A DNA stretch of 64,000 nucleotides from Rhodotorula mucilaginosa (Eukaryota > Basidiomycota > Microbotryomycetes > Sporidiobolales > Sporidiobolaceae): positions 620,001 through 684,000 of the forward strand of contig CP137870.1 of the NCBI GenBank assembly GCA_034406715.1, in the 5' to 3' direction. Below, one piece after another: positions 53,560 through 64,000 of this stretch. The position numbers and the translations under genes are program-made. The notes beneath the pieces are model-generated. The model ran no database searches, was not told the origin of the DNA, and worked only from the letters and a program-made list of their open reading frames with translations. Position 1 is the first letter of the stretch; each line of letters starts with the position of its first letter.

Positions 53560-55315
53560 CTACTGCGAGAATGGGAGAGCCTTGAAAATGTTAAAGCCGT
53601 CCGAAGCAGTCGAGAGGACAGTTCCAGGCAGTTGCGGGTGCCAGTGCACCTCCTTGATGTCGGTCTGACCCTGGTGGCAGAACAGCAACTGCGCCGGCAC
53701 GTCCTTGAGCCGGTCCGCGTCCGCGCCGGTCGGCCGCTCGTCCTCGTCCTCTTCGACAGAAAGGTCCCACAGCGTCACCTGGTCGTCGGCGCCCGAAGCG
53801 GCAAAGCACGAGTCTTCTGTCGGGTGCCATTCAATCGAGGTGATCGGCGCGGTGTGCCAGGAAAAGGCGGCGACGGGTGTCGGCGCAGGGGCTTTCGTCC
53901 TGCGGGGGAGAAGCTCAGTCAGCATCAGATATTGCCGCGAAGGTACAGACGGCCGCCTTGGCCACACAGCGAGAGACAACTGTCTCCAGACCGGCGTGGC
54001 TGGCTGACGCACCCCTTGAAATTCCGCAAGTCCCAGACCTTGATTCCGCCCTCGTCTCCTCCCGACGCCAAGAGATAGTTCGTCGTCAAGTTCCAGCTGA
54101 TGACGTTAACGTCGCTCTCGTGGGCACCTGCGACGCCGATGACGCTCTTCCGGTCCTTGACACGGACGTCCCACACGCGAATACTCCGGTCCGCCGAGCA
54201 CGAAGCAAACACGGTCGCTTCCGACGGCGACCACTGGATGTCCTCGACCGAGTCGGTGTGCGAGAGGAACGGTTTCGGCGACGGCGTGACGGAAGATTGC
54301 GTCAAGGTCGTCAGGTAAATCTTGGAGTGGATGTCGCCCGAGAGGAGGCGGTAAGAGGACGAAGCGCCGCCGATTGGCTTGGCCCAGTCGAGCGCGAAAC
54401 CCTCGGCGCGGCCGTGGCTGTCGATCGTGAACAGCGGGAGCTTGGAGAGGGTGGAAGAGGCGGTGGCGGGAGAGAGAAGCGAGTTGAGATGAGGGGCGAC
54501 GTCAAAGATGTGAACCTTGCCCGTCTCGGCAAAAGTGGCGACGTGATAAGGGTCGGGGGGCACGGGCGGACCGCTCGCCAACGAGCCGCCGAGCGGTCGT
54601 GCGCGAAGGCGGTTCACGCCGCCCTTGTGCGGGATCGCGCGGTAAGTCAGGACGGGGTCGTCCTCAGTGTCGTCGTCGTCAGAGTCTTCGTCGTCGGAAC
54701 CGTCTGCGGGGAGAGCAAATCTCAGTTTTCCTTTTTCCCCGAGTCACCTGTGTTTGATGCCCTGGTGTGAAGGTGGAACGCACTGTCTTCCCGGCGAGTC
54801 TTGCCGAGCCCTTCCCAGCGCATGACGGTGACCTCGTTCGCGGTCGGGTCCTGCGCCTGAGTTCCGGCGACGAGCGCACACGAGACGGGGTAGCCCCTCC
54901 GCTCTTCGCCGTCATTGTCGCGCAGAATGTCGAATGAAAGACTGGGCCAGGTCGGCACGAACGAGTGCAGGAGCGGGTAAGTCGACAGGTCCGGAGCGAG
55001 GACCTCGCCCTCTTCGAGTTTGCCTCCGGGCAGGTACGGTTTCGGTGAAGGTGGCCGCTGTTCCTCCTCTTGCCGGTCCAAGTCCATCTCGCCCTCGGCC
55101 CGCTCCTGGTTCTCGTCATCGTCCTCGTCGTCGTGCTCCGCTGCGTCAATCACTTCTCCGAACTCCTCGTCGCCTGCGAGTTCGTCCTCCCACTGGTCCT
55201 CGAACTCGCCCATGCCTTCATCGTCGACGGCTGCTCGCCCCGCCTGGGCGGGTGCGGTCGTAGACTTTGTGACGGGCGAGGCATCTGCCGACGGCGAAGT
55301 GGCGCGTTTCCCCAT
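53560..55315 (-). CDS. RRB1: Ribosome assembly WD40 protein RRB1/GRWD1
   Basis: Three exons (55315-54784, 54703-54013, 53899-53560) give 520 residues. An acidic N-terminus (Glu-Phe-Glu-Asp-Gln-Trp-Glu-Asp-Glu) leads to Tyr-Leu-Pro-Gly-Gly-Lys and Pro-Ser-Leu-Ser-Phe-Asp-Ile, the GRWD1/Rrb1 opening. About six WD repeats follow (for example [10 protein letters not shown], Ile-Lys-Val-Trp-Asp-Leu-Arg). Rrb1 is the nuclear chaperone of ribosomal protein Rpl3 in 60S assembly. Introns fall in acidic linkers. Family length and motif order fit. Confidence 0.9.
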
Positions 55316-55588
55316 CTCGCTCCTCGAGGTCTGCTACGTTCAGTAGGTTAGTTCCGTGCGCTGATAGCCCAAGGTCTGGCTGCCCGGTCCTCACGTCGCT
55401 AGAGTTGATCCGACAAGCGGGTCTGTAGACTCGGAACTAGCACCGCCTCCGGCTCGAGCTCTTTCGCTCGACAATTCCGATCCAAACTGGACTCGCTTCA
55501 ACGTGAAACAGGCATCCGGCCGCGGAGGTAAGAAAAGCATATCGTTACAACACTAAGTTAGAGGCGAGAGCAAGCTGCGGAGACCATC

Positions 55589-57009
55589 CTACTTCTTGAG
55601 CTTGATGCCGAGTTTGTTGGCGAGTGCGCTGTTGCCCTTTTTCTTCTTCGGAGGCGGCATCGCCGAGAACCCTTTGCTCACGATCGACTTTTGCTCGTCC
55701 GACAAGAGCATCGCCGCGCTCGGTTCGACCGTGTCCAGTTTCCGCTTGACGGCGGCAGCCTTTGCGGCCGCGACGGCGGCGGCCATCGAAGGTGGCGCGT
55801 CCGGGTTGGCTTTGCCGCTGCCGGTGCCTGACCCGCTCGCGACCGGTCCGTCTTGACCATCTGTCGGCGTGTTCGGCTCCGAACCAGCCGACGAGGAAGA
55901 AGCCGAGGCGGCCCCATCGTCGAGCTCGATGTCGGGCACGCCGTCGAGGTACGCTCGGCCAAACACCCTCCGAACTTCCTCCTCGTCCTCGTCCTCTTCC
56001 CGCTTCCGTTGCGCCTCGTACTCGCTCAACCGAACCTCGACCGTCGAGTCGCCGACTTCCGTCCGACTGCTGACGTGCTCCAGGATCCGGTCCGTGTCCC
56101 CTTTGCCTGCGCGTTCGAGCCGAGCGTTCCGCGACTTGATCGACTGCAGGGCATCGAGGATGTCCATCTCGCGTTTCGAGTCGACGGCCTTGTTCTCGAG
56201 TGCCGCCATCGGGTCGTTCTCCTCTTCTTCGAGACGAGCGAGCTTGTCTTCCTCCTTCTTGTCGTCATTCGCTCGCCATGGCTCGAAATTTCGCTGCGCG
56301 CCGTGTTCACAGGTGTAGTCCGAGTTTCTGTCAGGGGAGTGGGGCAGTCAGTTTCAGCTGTTTGGCGTGATCGGACAGTCACGCCTCGACATCAAGCAAG
56401 GAAGAAGGACCCACTTGGGATCGGTTTTAAAGGTGATCTCGGCAGAACATTGCGTGCACTTGATGTAGAAGCGGAAGATCTGCATGCCGTCGCGTCCTAA
56501 TACGTCAGTAGGGCATGCTCAGGCCGATTTCTACAGAGGGAAACGCGGCGCGCACCTTGATCCCGTAGTACTCCTCGCCCTGCACTGTCTCTTTCCGTGC
56601 ATTGAACTTCTTGCCCTTGTAGATGTATTCGCCGCAGGTGCTGTAGGAGGGCTTCGAATCAGTCATGCACGATATTCAAGACGCAAGTCTGCTGCAGGGA
56701 GAAAGACCACTCACTTGCACCTCATGCTGAAAGGAGCCATGAGTCGAACCACTTGCTGCTTGTCCTTGGGCATCTTTCGCCGCGGGATCTTGCTGAGAGG
56801 GAGTGAGACCGGTCAGCATGGCGCTCTCAGAGCTCGGAGAGACTGCAAAGCCCGGGCGGTGCGAGAGGACTGACCTCGGATCGAAATCCGGCGGGAAGTA
56901 CTGGAGATCATCACATCAGCGCGGGTCAGCGGAGGCACGGGCATCGGGGCGGGTACAAGACCGGCCAAAGAGCATGACACACCTTGTTCAGCACCTTACG
57001 CTCCGACAT
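55589..57009 (-). CDS. YJU2: Splicing factor YJU2/CCDC94 family
   Basis: Six exons from the ATG at 57009. The first is 27 nt (Met-Ser-Glu-Arg-Lys-Val-Leu-Asn-Lys) and the second only 26 nt (56900-56875; Tyr-Phe-Pro-Pro-Asp-Phe-Asp-Pro). The zinc-binding core is Arg-Cys-Asn-Thr-Cys-Gly-Glu-Tyr and Lys-Cys-Thr-Gln-Cys, then [10 protein letters not shown]. A coiled charged region and a Lys-rich end (Lys-Lys-Lys-Lys) follow. Yju2 joins the spliceosome with the Prp19 complex and promotes the first step. The N-terminus is strongly conserved, which fixes the tiny exons. The GIK|IFRFYIK joint needs the acceptor at CATGCAG rather than the nearer TATTAG. Confidence 0.9.
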
Positions 57010-57468
57010 GGTGAAGTGCGGTGTCGGATGACTGGTTCAAGTGATGAAGATAGGGCGGCGGCGAGAGACGGCGCCGTCGAACTGGCGAATCGAGCTGTCG
57101 TAGCTTTCAAGTCGTCTTGCACTCTGTAGGGTCGTCACGAGCGGTCTGGAGCGATGAGCGAGTCGTGGGTTGTTGGCAAAGGTCAATGTGGCGGTGCCAG
57201 CGTCGTCTCTGAGGACGGCACATTTCGGCGGTCGGGTTCAGAGCATAGGGAGACTCGTTCGAACAGCTAATGAGCACTTCGTAGACTGCTTACTTTGTCG
57301 CGCGAAGAATCCAGTCAATTCTGAAAAGCATGCAGTATGGTTGATGAATCCTCCAGGGAACGATCTTGACCTCAAGTTGCATCACGAAACGAGGCAGGAC
57401 TTGCATCGGAGCAGCAGCCGATCGGACTGGGAGTATATAATGATACAGGGCGCCCACCCGCCTCGCGT
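57010..57468 (-). promoter_or_regulatory. Upstream region of YJU2
   Basis: About 460 bp without a gene between YJU2 and the end of the next minus-strand gene. A TATA-like AGTATATAATGATA lies at about 57429-57442, over 400 bp from the YJU2 start, so its use is doubtful. Confidence 0.35.
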
Positions 57469-59834
57469 CTATTGAGCTTTCCCGTTCGCCTGCTCCTCCT
57501 CCTTTCGTCGGCGCTCCCGCTCCTGCTTTTTGATGGCACGCTTGCGAGTGTACATTACCGTCAAGATGAGACCGATCGTGCCACAGATGACCCAGGCTGC
57601 GAGGACGCCAAAATTCTGTCCGAAGCGGCCTTTGGTGCCGAAGAGGACGGCCTTGCCGTTCTGCAATGGTCTCGAGGTTCCGTCAGTTTTTCCCCGCTTT
57701 CACACCTCGTGCGAACGGACAGACCTGAACTGCTTGCCAGACCGGCATGATGAAGCCATACGAGTAGAAATGGGCCATGTTGGCGAGGTCTGCATCCCCC
57801 GAAGCGGAGCAGTCAGCAGCTCGTTCGCAGGAAATCGGCAGAACAGAGCCCTTACCCAGGAAGGCGACTGCCGAGCACGAAGCCAATCATCTTTCGTTAG
57901 CTTATATCGAAGCGATAGATATGAAGGTCCAAAAAAGCCGCGCACCGGATACGTTGAGGATGATCCACGTCACCAGGCTTTTCCAGGACGAGGTAAAGTC
58001 AGCGAGTGGTCCTGTCATCAGGCAGTCGGCTTGACATACAAGAATGCGGTGTAACGCGGTCCGAGGAAGGTGAGGGCAATCTCCATGGGCATGCCGAGCT
58101 GTACCGCAAAGTATGGACGTCAGCAGGGGGGCGCGATGCTGAAAATCGTGTTTACGAGCAACTCACGGCCCACATCGCGAGGAAGTTGCTGGCCCAGAAG
58201 ATGGGGAAGCCTCCCTTGCCGTAGAACTGGTCAAAAGAGACTCGGAAGGCCATCGTGACGAGCGAGATCCAGAGCGAAATGAAGAGGTAGATGACGACAG
58301 GGACGACGACGCGGAGGAGGATCAAGTCGCGGACGATAATCTTGCTCTCGAAGGAGCTGCGCGCGTTGTTCCAGAACATGCTGCAGCTGTGATGTCAACA
58401 TGCAAGGGGCGGTTAATTATCACGAGTGCGGGACGGTCTCGCCGGCGAGACGGTCAAAGTCTCCCAGTGGCAGACAGGCACGCACAAGTACGTGAAAATC
58501 AGGAGATACAGCATGCCGACGGACGTGGCCGGGATCCCAGCAAACTGCGTGATCGGGCGAATGTTCCAAGTTGCCTGCGCGAAGGGCTTGCTGATAATCG
58601 TCGCGAGCGCTTCGGAGTTGAGCGCGGCGAATTGGGCGTTGGAGAGGCTGCCGATGCGATCCGAGACGAGTGAGAGGAAGGCGGTTGCCGCATTGCCGAC
58701 TACGTAGTTGTTGATGCTGCACAGGCGGGCGTTCCTTGTTAGATTGTGAGCGTGTACGTTGGCTCGGATCGGAAACGCAAACTCACAACGAGGTCATGAG
58801 CGGCGAGACCCACTGGTCCTCTGCGAACGAGGTCAAGACCATCAGCGTTGGGCCGCCACAGGTACCCCGGATCACAAGCAGACTGACCGGTTTCAAAGTT
58901 GCGTCCCTCCTCGTAGTACATGGACAAGGCGCCTTCGGCGACGTAGTTCAGTTCGCCACCGTCGACGACCGTCTGATACGCCGAGAGCGCGGCGACGGTG
59001 GCATTTGCGTTGGCTGCAAGATCATTCGTCAGAAGGCTTTGTTAGGATACGCTCAGGGGTCCGCAACGCACCGATGATGATACCAAAGTAGTCTTCGTTG
59101 TGAACCGCCTCGTAAGCCCACTGGTGGACGTCGACGCCTCGCGGCTCTCCACCCGTGGCCGAACTGATATCGAATTGTGTATTGTCGAGTCTGATGAAGC
59201 CAAGGTTGTTTCGACCCGGCAGCTGTGACGGTGCTTCCAGCAGAGTCGGGCCGAGAACGGCGGTTTCTCCGTTTGCATTCGCTCCGGGCGTGTCGAGGTC
59301 GATCAGGCCGACTGTAAGTCGGTGCAGGTTTTGCGGCTGGCGGAAATAGGAACCCCCTATCGATAGGTTATCCCGCACGAGGCCACTGTCAGTCGGCGGC
59401 CAAGTTAAGGGATCGCTCCCTCCCTTCTCATCCTCCCTCCGGCAGACTCACAGTATATGGGCAGACACGCCCACATGAACAAGTTGGTGAACAAGAATCC
59501 CTGTCCAACGCTTCGAACATCAGTTCCTTCTTCGCCTGGATCGCTCGGCAAACGACTCACAAGTCCCCAGCTCTTCAAGAACGCCTTGCGCTCGCTGCGA
59601 AGCGACGAATCCCACAGCGATATCCCAGCGCGAGCATGTCTGCTGGGCTCCGTATGCCCGTCAGTACCCTCGGCTCGCTGCTGCAGACTCCAACTCCGCC
59701 ACGGCGGTGCCGCCGCGCGGAAGGTGGATCGACCGGAAATTTTTCACGCACCGACGCTCGTCGACCAGCTTGCCGCGACCTGCGTGCAAAGTCGAGCCTT
59801 CCGACTCGCGCCGTTCCGGAGTTTCGACCAACAT
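57469..59834 (-). CDS. DUF3533/SNG1-family membrane protein, minus copy
   Basis: A many-exon gene. Exon 1 (59834-59752) and exon 2 (59639-59561) encode a hydrophilic start with Ser-Glu-Arg-Lys-Ala-Phe-Leu-Lys-Ser-Trp, then the first membrane helix (Phe-Thr-Asn-Leu-Phe-Met-Trp-Ala-Cys-Leu-Pro-Ile-Tyr-Trp). A large outer domain follows (Leu-Ile-Asp-Leu-Asp, then Asn-Tyr-Val-Val-Gly-Asn-Ala), then four or five helices near the end including Ile-Ile-Val-Arg-Asp-Leu-Ile-Leu-Leu-Arg. The end is basic and coiled (Arg-Ala-Ile-Lys-Lys-Gln-Glu-Arg). Yeast Sng1 gives nitrosoguanidine resistance and affects membrane lipid asymmetry; the fungal family is otherwise poorly known. It is divergent from a paralogue. 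Confidence 0.78.
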
Positions 59835-60042
59835 GGGCTCGAGTCTGTAGGGATCAAGCTGCTGGATGCGCGGACCATCGCTCTGGTCCGCTTACTCCGA
59901 TTCCACGAGCTGTACGTCATTCTGCGAGACCGAACAAAACTGGCTCTGGCAATCGAAGTGCTTTCAAGGCCAGATCGACATCTGCACTGCCGCCGAAAAT
60001 ACCTCTCCTCCGCTCTACGAACGACAGCTCAGCCGTTCCAGC
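59835..60042. promoter_or_regulatory. Shared promoter of the two SNG1-family genes
   Basis: Only 208 bp separate the two outward ATGs, so the paralogues must share regulatory sequence. No clear palindrome or TATA box stands out. Confidence 0.55.
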
Positions 60043-62265
60043 ATGGGACAACAGCATGATGAGGCGGAGCCGGAAGACTTTTCGCTCTCGATCCGCGATC
60101 CGGCGTTGCGGCAACAACGAAAACAAGCGGCGAAGGCGGTCGTGATGGCTTCCATTCTGATGACCGTCGCCGTGTGGGCGTGTCTGAGTATCTTCTGGGG
60201 CTCAACATGTGCGTGACCCTTCCTTCCCTGAGCGCGAGAGTGGCGGAAGGAGATGCACGTGCAACTCCCAGCTGACCCTGTTTGTCGTCAAATATGCAGA
60301 CCTCCTCGAGCACTACTTTCCAAATGCCAAGGTCTATGTCTACGACTTCGATTCGGCCGCGAATGCGAACCCGCTGCTGGGTCCTTACGTCGTAAACGTG
60401 CGTCGTCTTTGCCGCTTCAGCTTACCCTAAGATGCCTTTCCTAGAGAGCCGTACTGAAGCCCTCCCCTCTGTAGTTCATGGAGAGTACGCTGTCGCAACC
60501 GGTTCACATGGGCGTCATCATCCGCGATACGGCCGGCAAGACGCTCGCCGACGTCGAGAACGAGATCGTCAACGAAAAGGCCTGGGCGGCGATCGTGATC
60601 AACTCGAACGCGACGACCATGTTCCAAGGGGCGTTGGCTGGTACGGGAGGTCTACTCGCTGGCGAGTACGCTCCGAAGGGCGCGATCAGTTTGCTCAGCG
60701 TGGGGGCGCGGTGGTTTCAGGTCGTGGATGAATAGTGAGCGGACTTTCCGGTCGCCGAGTGACTTGCCATTACGCCAGCCCGTTTGACCTCCAGGGCATT
60801 GAAGGAGTCGGCCCGCTAACTCATCCGCGCCTCGCAGTATCTTCCCGTTCCTCACGCAGTACATGCAGACGCCGACCCTCGAGGCCTCGCACGCTGCCGC
60901 AGCGAATTACTTGTCGACGGCGACTCCGGCCCAGATAAGCGCTTTGTCGCAGACACAGCGAGCGGCGCTCGCGACTCCTTTTGCGTCTCAAGAAACGGAT
61001 CTGCGGCCAATTTACGATACGCAATGGTCTGGTTCCGCCCCGTAAGCCACTCTTTCAAGCTTTACGAACACCAGATAGCAAGCCCTGACATGAATGACCC
61101 GGGTACCTCCCAGACTCGAAGCCGGCCTGATCTACTACGTGAGTTACGGGCACACCAACCTGGTGACGGCGGAGGCAGCTGACTTTTCTTCCTGGAGTAC
61201 AGATCATCTTCGCCTTCCACATCGCCCTCTTCCTGTTCTTTTCCCGCGCGCCCTTGATCCAAGGCGTCAAGAGCAAAGGGCGGCGTCTCACCTTTATTTC
61301 GACCTTGACGCTCCGGTTCTTGCCACTCCTCCCGGTCTACCTCATCCTCTCGCTCAGCTACTCCTTGATCAATCTCGCCTTTTTGATTCCAATGGACGGG
61401 AACGGGCATGCCAGGTTTGGGCCGCAGAGCGGCTTCATGAGCAAGTTCATTTTCGCTTGTCGATGGACGACTCGGAGGGGAGTTGGTTCTGACCACGCTT
61501 GCGACAACAGTCTTCTGGATGCTTAACTTGATGACGCTCTTTGCACTCGGCTTGGCGATGGAGTCCATGTGAGTCTGCGTCTTGCGATCCCCTCCGCGCC
61601 TCTCAGACTCACGCTGACACGTTTGACCTGCGCAGGATCACGATTCTTACGGTCAAGTTCATCCCGTTCTTCCTGATCACCTGGTATGTGAAGTTTCGCA
61701 GTCTGTGTCCAGCATTATCAGTGGTCGAAAAGAGGGACTGGTGCCGGTCGGTGAAAAGTCGACGGCGAATTGATCTCGTGCCCAAACTGCGCCGTAACAC
61801 AGGATCATCCTCAACATTACCTCGTCATTCTTCCCGCCGACTTTCATGGAGCACTTCTACAAGTATGGCTATGCGATGGTACGACGCCCTGTTCAATTGC
61901 CTTGAAAGGATGGCCATCGGCGACCTCGTCCCAGCTTGGACTGACGCGGGTTTCCTTCGGCTCGCAGCCGTTCTTCCACTCGACGACGGGCGCCAAGCAC
62001 ATCATGTGGGGAGCGCGGGATCGACTCGGCCTCAACTTTGGCGTCCTCACCGCGTGAGTCAACCGCCGCTGCCGCTCCTCGCCTCGCCTTGCCTCCCTTC
62101 CCCTCCCCTCTTTGCTGACGTGACTCTGGCTTGTCGCTCCTTCACCGCAGCTGGACGGTCCTCTCGATCTGCTCGTTGAGTCTATTCGAGTTCTTCTTGC
62201 GGCGGAAAGACATCAAGCGCGAGCGCAAGGAACGAGCGCACGATGTCGAAGGTCGCGCGGAGTAA
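60043..62265 (+). CDS. DUF3533/SNG1-family membrane protein, plus copy
   Basis: About ten exons from the ATG at 60043 to TAA at 62265. Same layout as the divergent neighbour: hydrophilic start with Arg-Asp-Pro-Ala-Leu-Arg-Gln-Gln-Arg-Lys, first helix ending Ser-Ile-Phe-Trp-Gly, then Val-Tyr-Val-Tyr-Asp-Phe-Asp and Met-Gly-Val-Ile-Ile-Arg-Asp in the outer domain, and five C-terminal helices (Leu-Pro-Leu-Leu-Pro-Val-Tyr-Leu-Ile-Leu-Ser; Phe-Trp-Met-Leu-Asn-Leu-Met-Thr). It ends with Lys-Asp-Ile-Lys-Arg-Glu-Arg-Lys-Glu-Arg. One exon is 25 nt (61114-61138). The intron after Phe-Ile-Phe-Ala uses a weak GTCGAT donor but restores the conserved helix. Function is as uncertain as for its twin. Confidence 0.78.
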
Positions 62266-62431
62266 GGAGGACGATCTCGCCGCAGATTATCACCCCTAGA
62301 GGACCGAGGTCGCTCGTATACAGCTTACCTCTATCTTCATAGCTGCTTGTTGTAAGACCACCGCTCGTTTTACTTGAACGCCCATCTCGAGCAGAGCGAC
62401 GTACAGAAAAGCAGAGTTTGCGAATGACCCG

Positions 62432-64000
62432 TCATTTCCACCATCGCGCCAGCCCCCATGCGCTGCTGCTACTACCTCCAGTACTCTCCGCCAAGCTTTT
62501 CATCTCGACGTCCCGTCCGGCAACCACCGGCGCGGCGCCGCCTGAGAGGAGGGCCTCATCATCCCGGACGGCGACGACTCGCTCAAACATCCCCTCCAAC
62601 CCGGTCGGTTTCCGCGTATCGGGCGGGACGAACCGCTGTCGCGCAAAGGTGACGTGATTGGTCGAGAAACGCGCCGATGACGAGGGAGAGTCGTTCTGAT
62701 TTGCGCGGTGGGTTTCGAAAGTTGACGAGGTGGAGGTGGAGGAGGTGGACACGGGAGGGGGAGGAGGAGTCGGACACCAGTCCATACTCGTTTCGCGAGC
62801 GTCATTCACATGCTCCTCGACGTCGTCGTTGACAAGGTCAGTTGCAGCATCGTCGGTCGATCTTGAGGATGCGGCAGCGACACCGAGCGGGGACGGCGAA
62901 CTGCGCGTCCAACTTCGCAAGCCGAGCGAGAACGAACCGCGCCGATCCCGCGCGGATTGTTGTGGTTGTTGATTCCTGATCTCCGCATTCTGCATCCTCC
63001 TCGTCGTAACCCCGGTCGGCGTCGGAGTTGTCGGCGGCGAAGGGACGAGCAAACTGCCGTTATGCGATAGGGAGAGGTTCGCCAGCGGTTCGAGAGGATC
63101 GGCAGAGTGGAAGGAGGTGGTGCTGCTGCTGCTGTCTGCCGCGAGCGACGTCGAAGAAGACTTGGCTCCTCGGGCTTGAAGCCGGACGGGAGTGCGCGGC
63201 CGCAGGGTCGGAATCAGCGTCGCGGACAAGAGTGCCTGGTGGCGAGGGTGAAAAAGGAGAAAGTCGTCAGCGGACCTGTGTGAGCATCTTTTCGAGGAGC
63301 AGGGTGGGCTCACCGTCAAAGAGAAGATCAGAACGGTGAGTGCCGTCCATGAATGTCGGGAGGAAGGCGGTTCCGCCCCCTGCTGTCGCCACGAACTGAT
63401 GACCATGTCCAGCCTAGCAAAGTAAGCCATCATCTGGATCGCCTGTTTATCGGCGCGCAATTCGAAAGAGTCAGCACTCGGCCCCTTCCTCCTCCGACCC
63501 GGAACCGGACCCGCAGCGCCCAAACGGACTCACGAGGTAGAGCCCTCGATACCGCACGATAGGATCTCGTCCTCGAGCTCGTTCGAGCCTCGCGGCGTTC
63601 CAGGTCGGGTCCCAGAAGGACCAGAAGAGGGAGAGGAGCGCGAGGAGGAAGACGAGGAGGAGGTGCCGTGCGCCGACTGGCAGTGGAGGACCGATTTTGC
63701 GTTCGATGAAAGCGCGCAGGGGTTGAGGCGGTCCGAAGTAGTCTGTGTGTAGTGCCACAGAGAGTTAGATGCAAGTAAAGATGCATGAATTGTCAGGTGT
63801 AGAGCTCCGGAGAACTGGCGGGAACGCGCACCTGAGCAAGCGGCAGCGATGGCGGTGACGTGCGTACTGGCCCATGCGACTCCCCTCAACCGCCACACAG
63901 CCCCCTGCACGACCCAGTTCCTCCCTTCCCTCCTCCGTGCCTCGTCACTCCTCTTCTCCTCCTCCTCCCTCCTCCTCTCAGTTTCGCGCAACCGCCACCC
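62432..64000 (-). CDS. Membrane protein, N-terminus beyond the edge (Ima1-like?)
   Basis: The 5' part lies beyond 64000. Exons read from the edge: a Glu/Arg-rich segment, Arg-Asn-Trp-Val-Val and a hydrophobic helix; then Phe-Ile-Glu-Arg-Lys-Ile-Gly-Pro-Pro-Leu and a second helix ending Trp-Ser-Phe-Trp-Asp-Pro-Thr-Trp; Gly-Leu-Tyr-Leu joined to Ala-Ile-Gln-Met-Met-Ala-Tyr; a third helix; and a long Ser/Thr-rich tail of about 250 residues ending at 62432. The Trp-Asp-Pro-x-Trp block and helix spacing resemble fungal Ima1/NET5 inner nuclear membrane proteins, but the diagnostic N-terminal zinc domain is outside the window. Confidence 0.55.

Noticed and set aside
1-64000. Search for CRISPR arrays, insertion sequences, tRNA and rRNA genes.
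   Set aside because: No spaced direct repeats, transposase motifs, terminal inverted repeats or clear tRNA box A/box B pairs were seen by eye; a tRNAscan run would settle the tRNA question.

Overview
The window reads as nuclear DNA of a fungus, most likely a GC-rich basidiomycete yeast of the Rhodotorula/Sporobolomyces kind. That is inferred from the gene set, the dense short introns (mostly 50-90 nt, GTGAGT/GTGCGT donors, CTGAC branch sites, YAG acceptors) and the intron positions; no rRNA or marker gene fixes the species. There is no operon, phage, insertion sequence, CRISPR array or recognisable tRNA. About 25 genes lie on both strands with intergenic gaps of roughly 100-500 bp. The exon models were built by hand from splice signals, reading phase and family motifs, and most close with total length divisible by three.

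Left part (1-19,800): a poorly resolved minus-strand gene at the edge; an AVT/SLC38-type vacuolar amino-acid transporter; two tandem beta-propeller lactonases; a type II membrane SGNH/PC-esterase-like protein; a small membrane protein; three tandem F-box-like paralogues that look like a recent triplication; and ORC4 with a very long disordered N-terminus.

Middle (19,800-44,700): a multi-pass membrane protein with a long Ser/Pro-rich tail; a giant SSXT (SS18-like) Gln-rich protein; SPT4; FAB1 (FYVE, Cpn60 and PIP-kinase domains); a coiled-coil protein; an RNF115/126-type RING E3; and an uncharacterised Ser/Arg-rich ORF.

Right part (44,700-64,000): a secreted PLC-like phosphodiesterase with a GPI-type tail; a small Gly-rich hydrophilic protein; a gene-free stretch of about 1.7 kb; a catalase facing a YAP1/PAP1-type bZIP factor tail-to-tail; RRB1; YJU2; two divergent DUF3533/SNG1-family membrane proteins sharing a 208-bp promoter; and a membrane protein cut by the right edge.

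The most unusual signals are at RNA-processing level: two start codons that appear split by an intron (A|TG) in SPT4 and the small Gly-rich gene, two GC-AG introns (SPT4, FAB1), and microexons of 19-34 nt in SPT4, FAB1, YJU2 and a SNG1 paralogue. Gene families of note are the F-box triplication, the lactonase pair and the divergent SNG1 pair.
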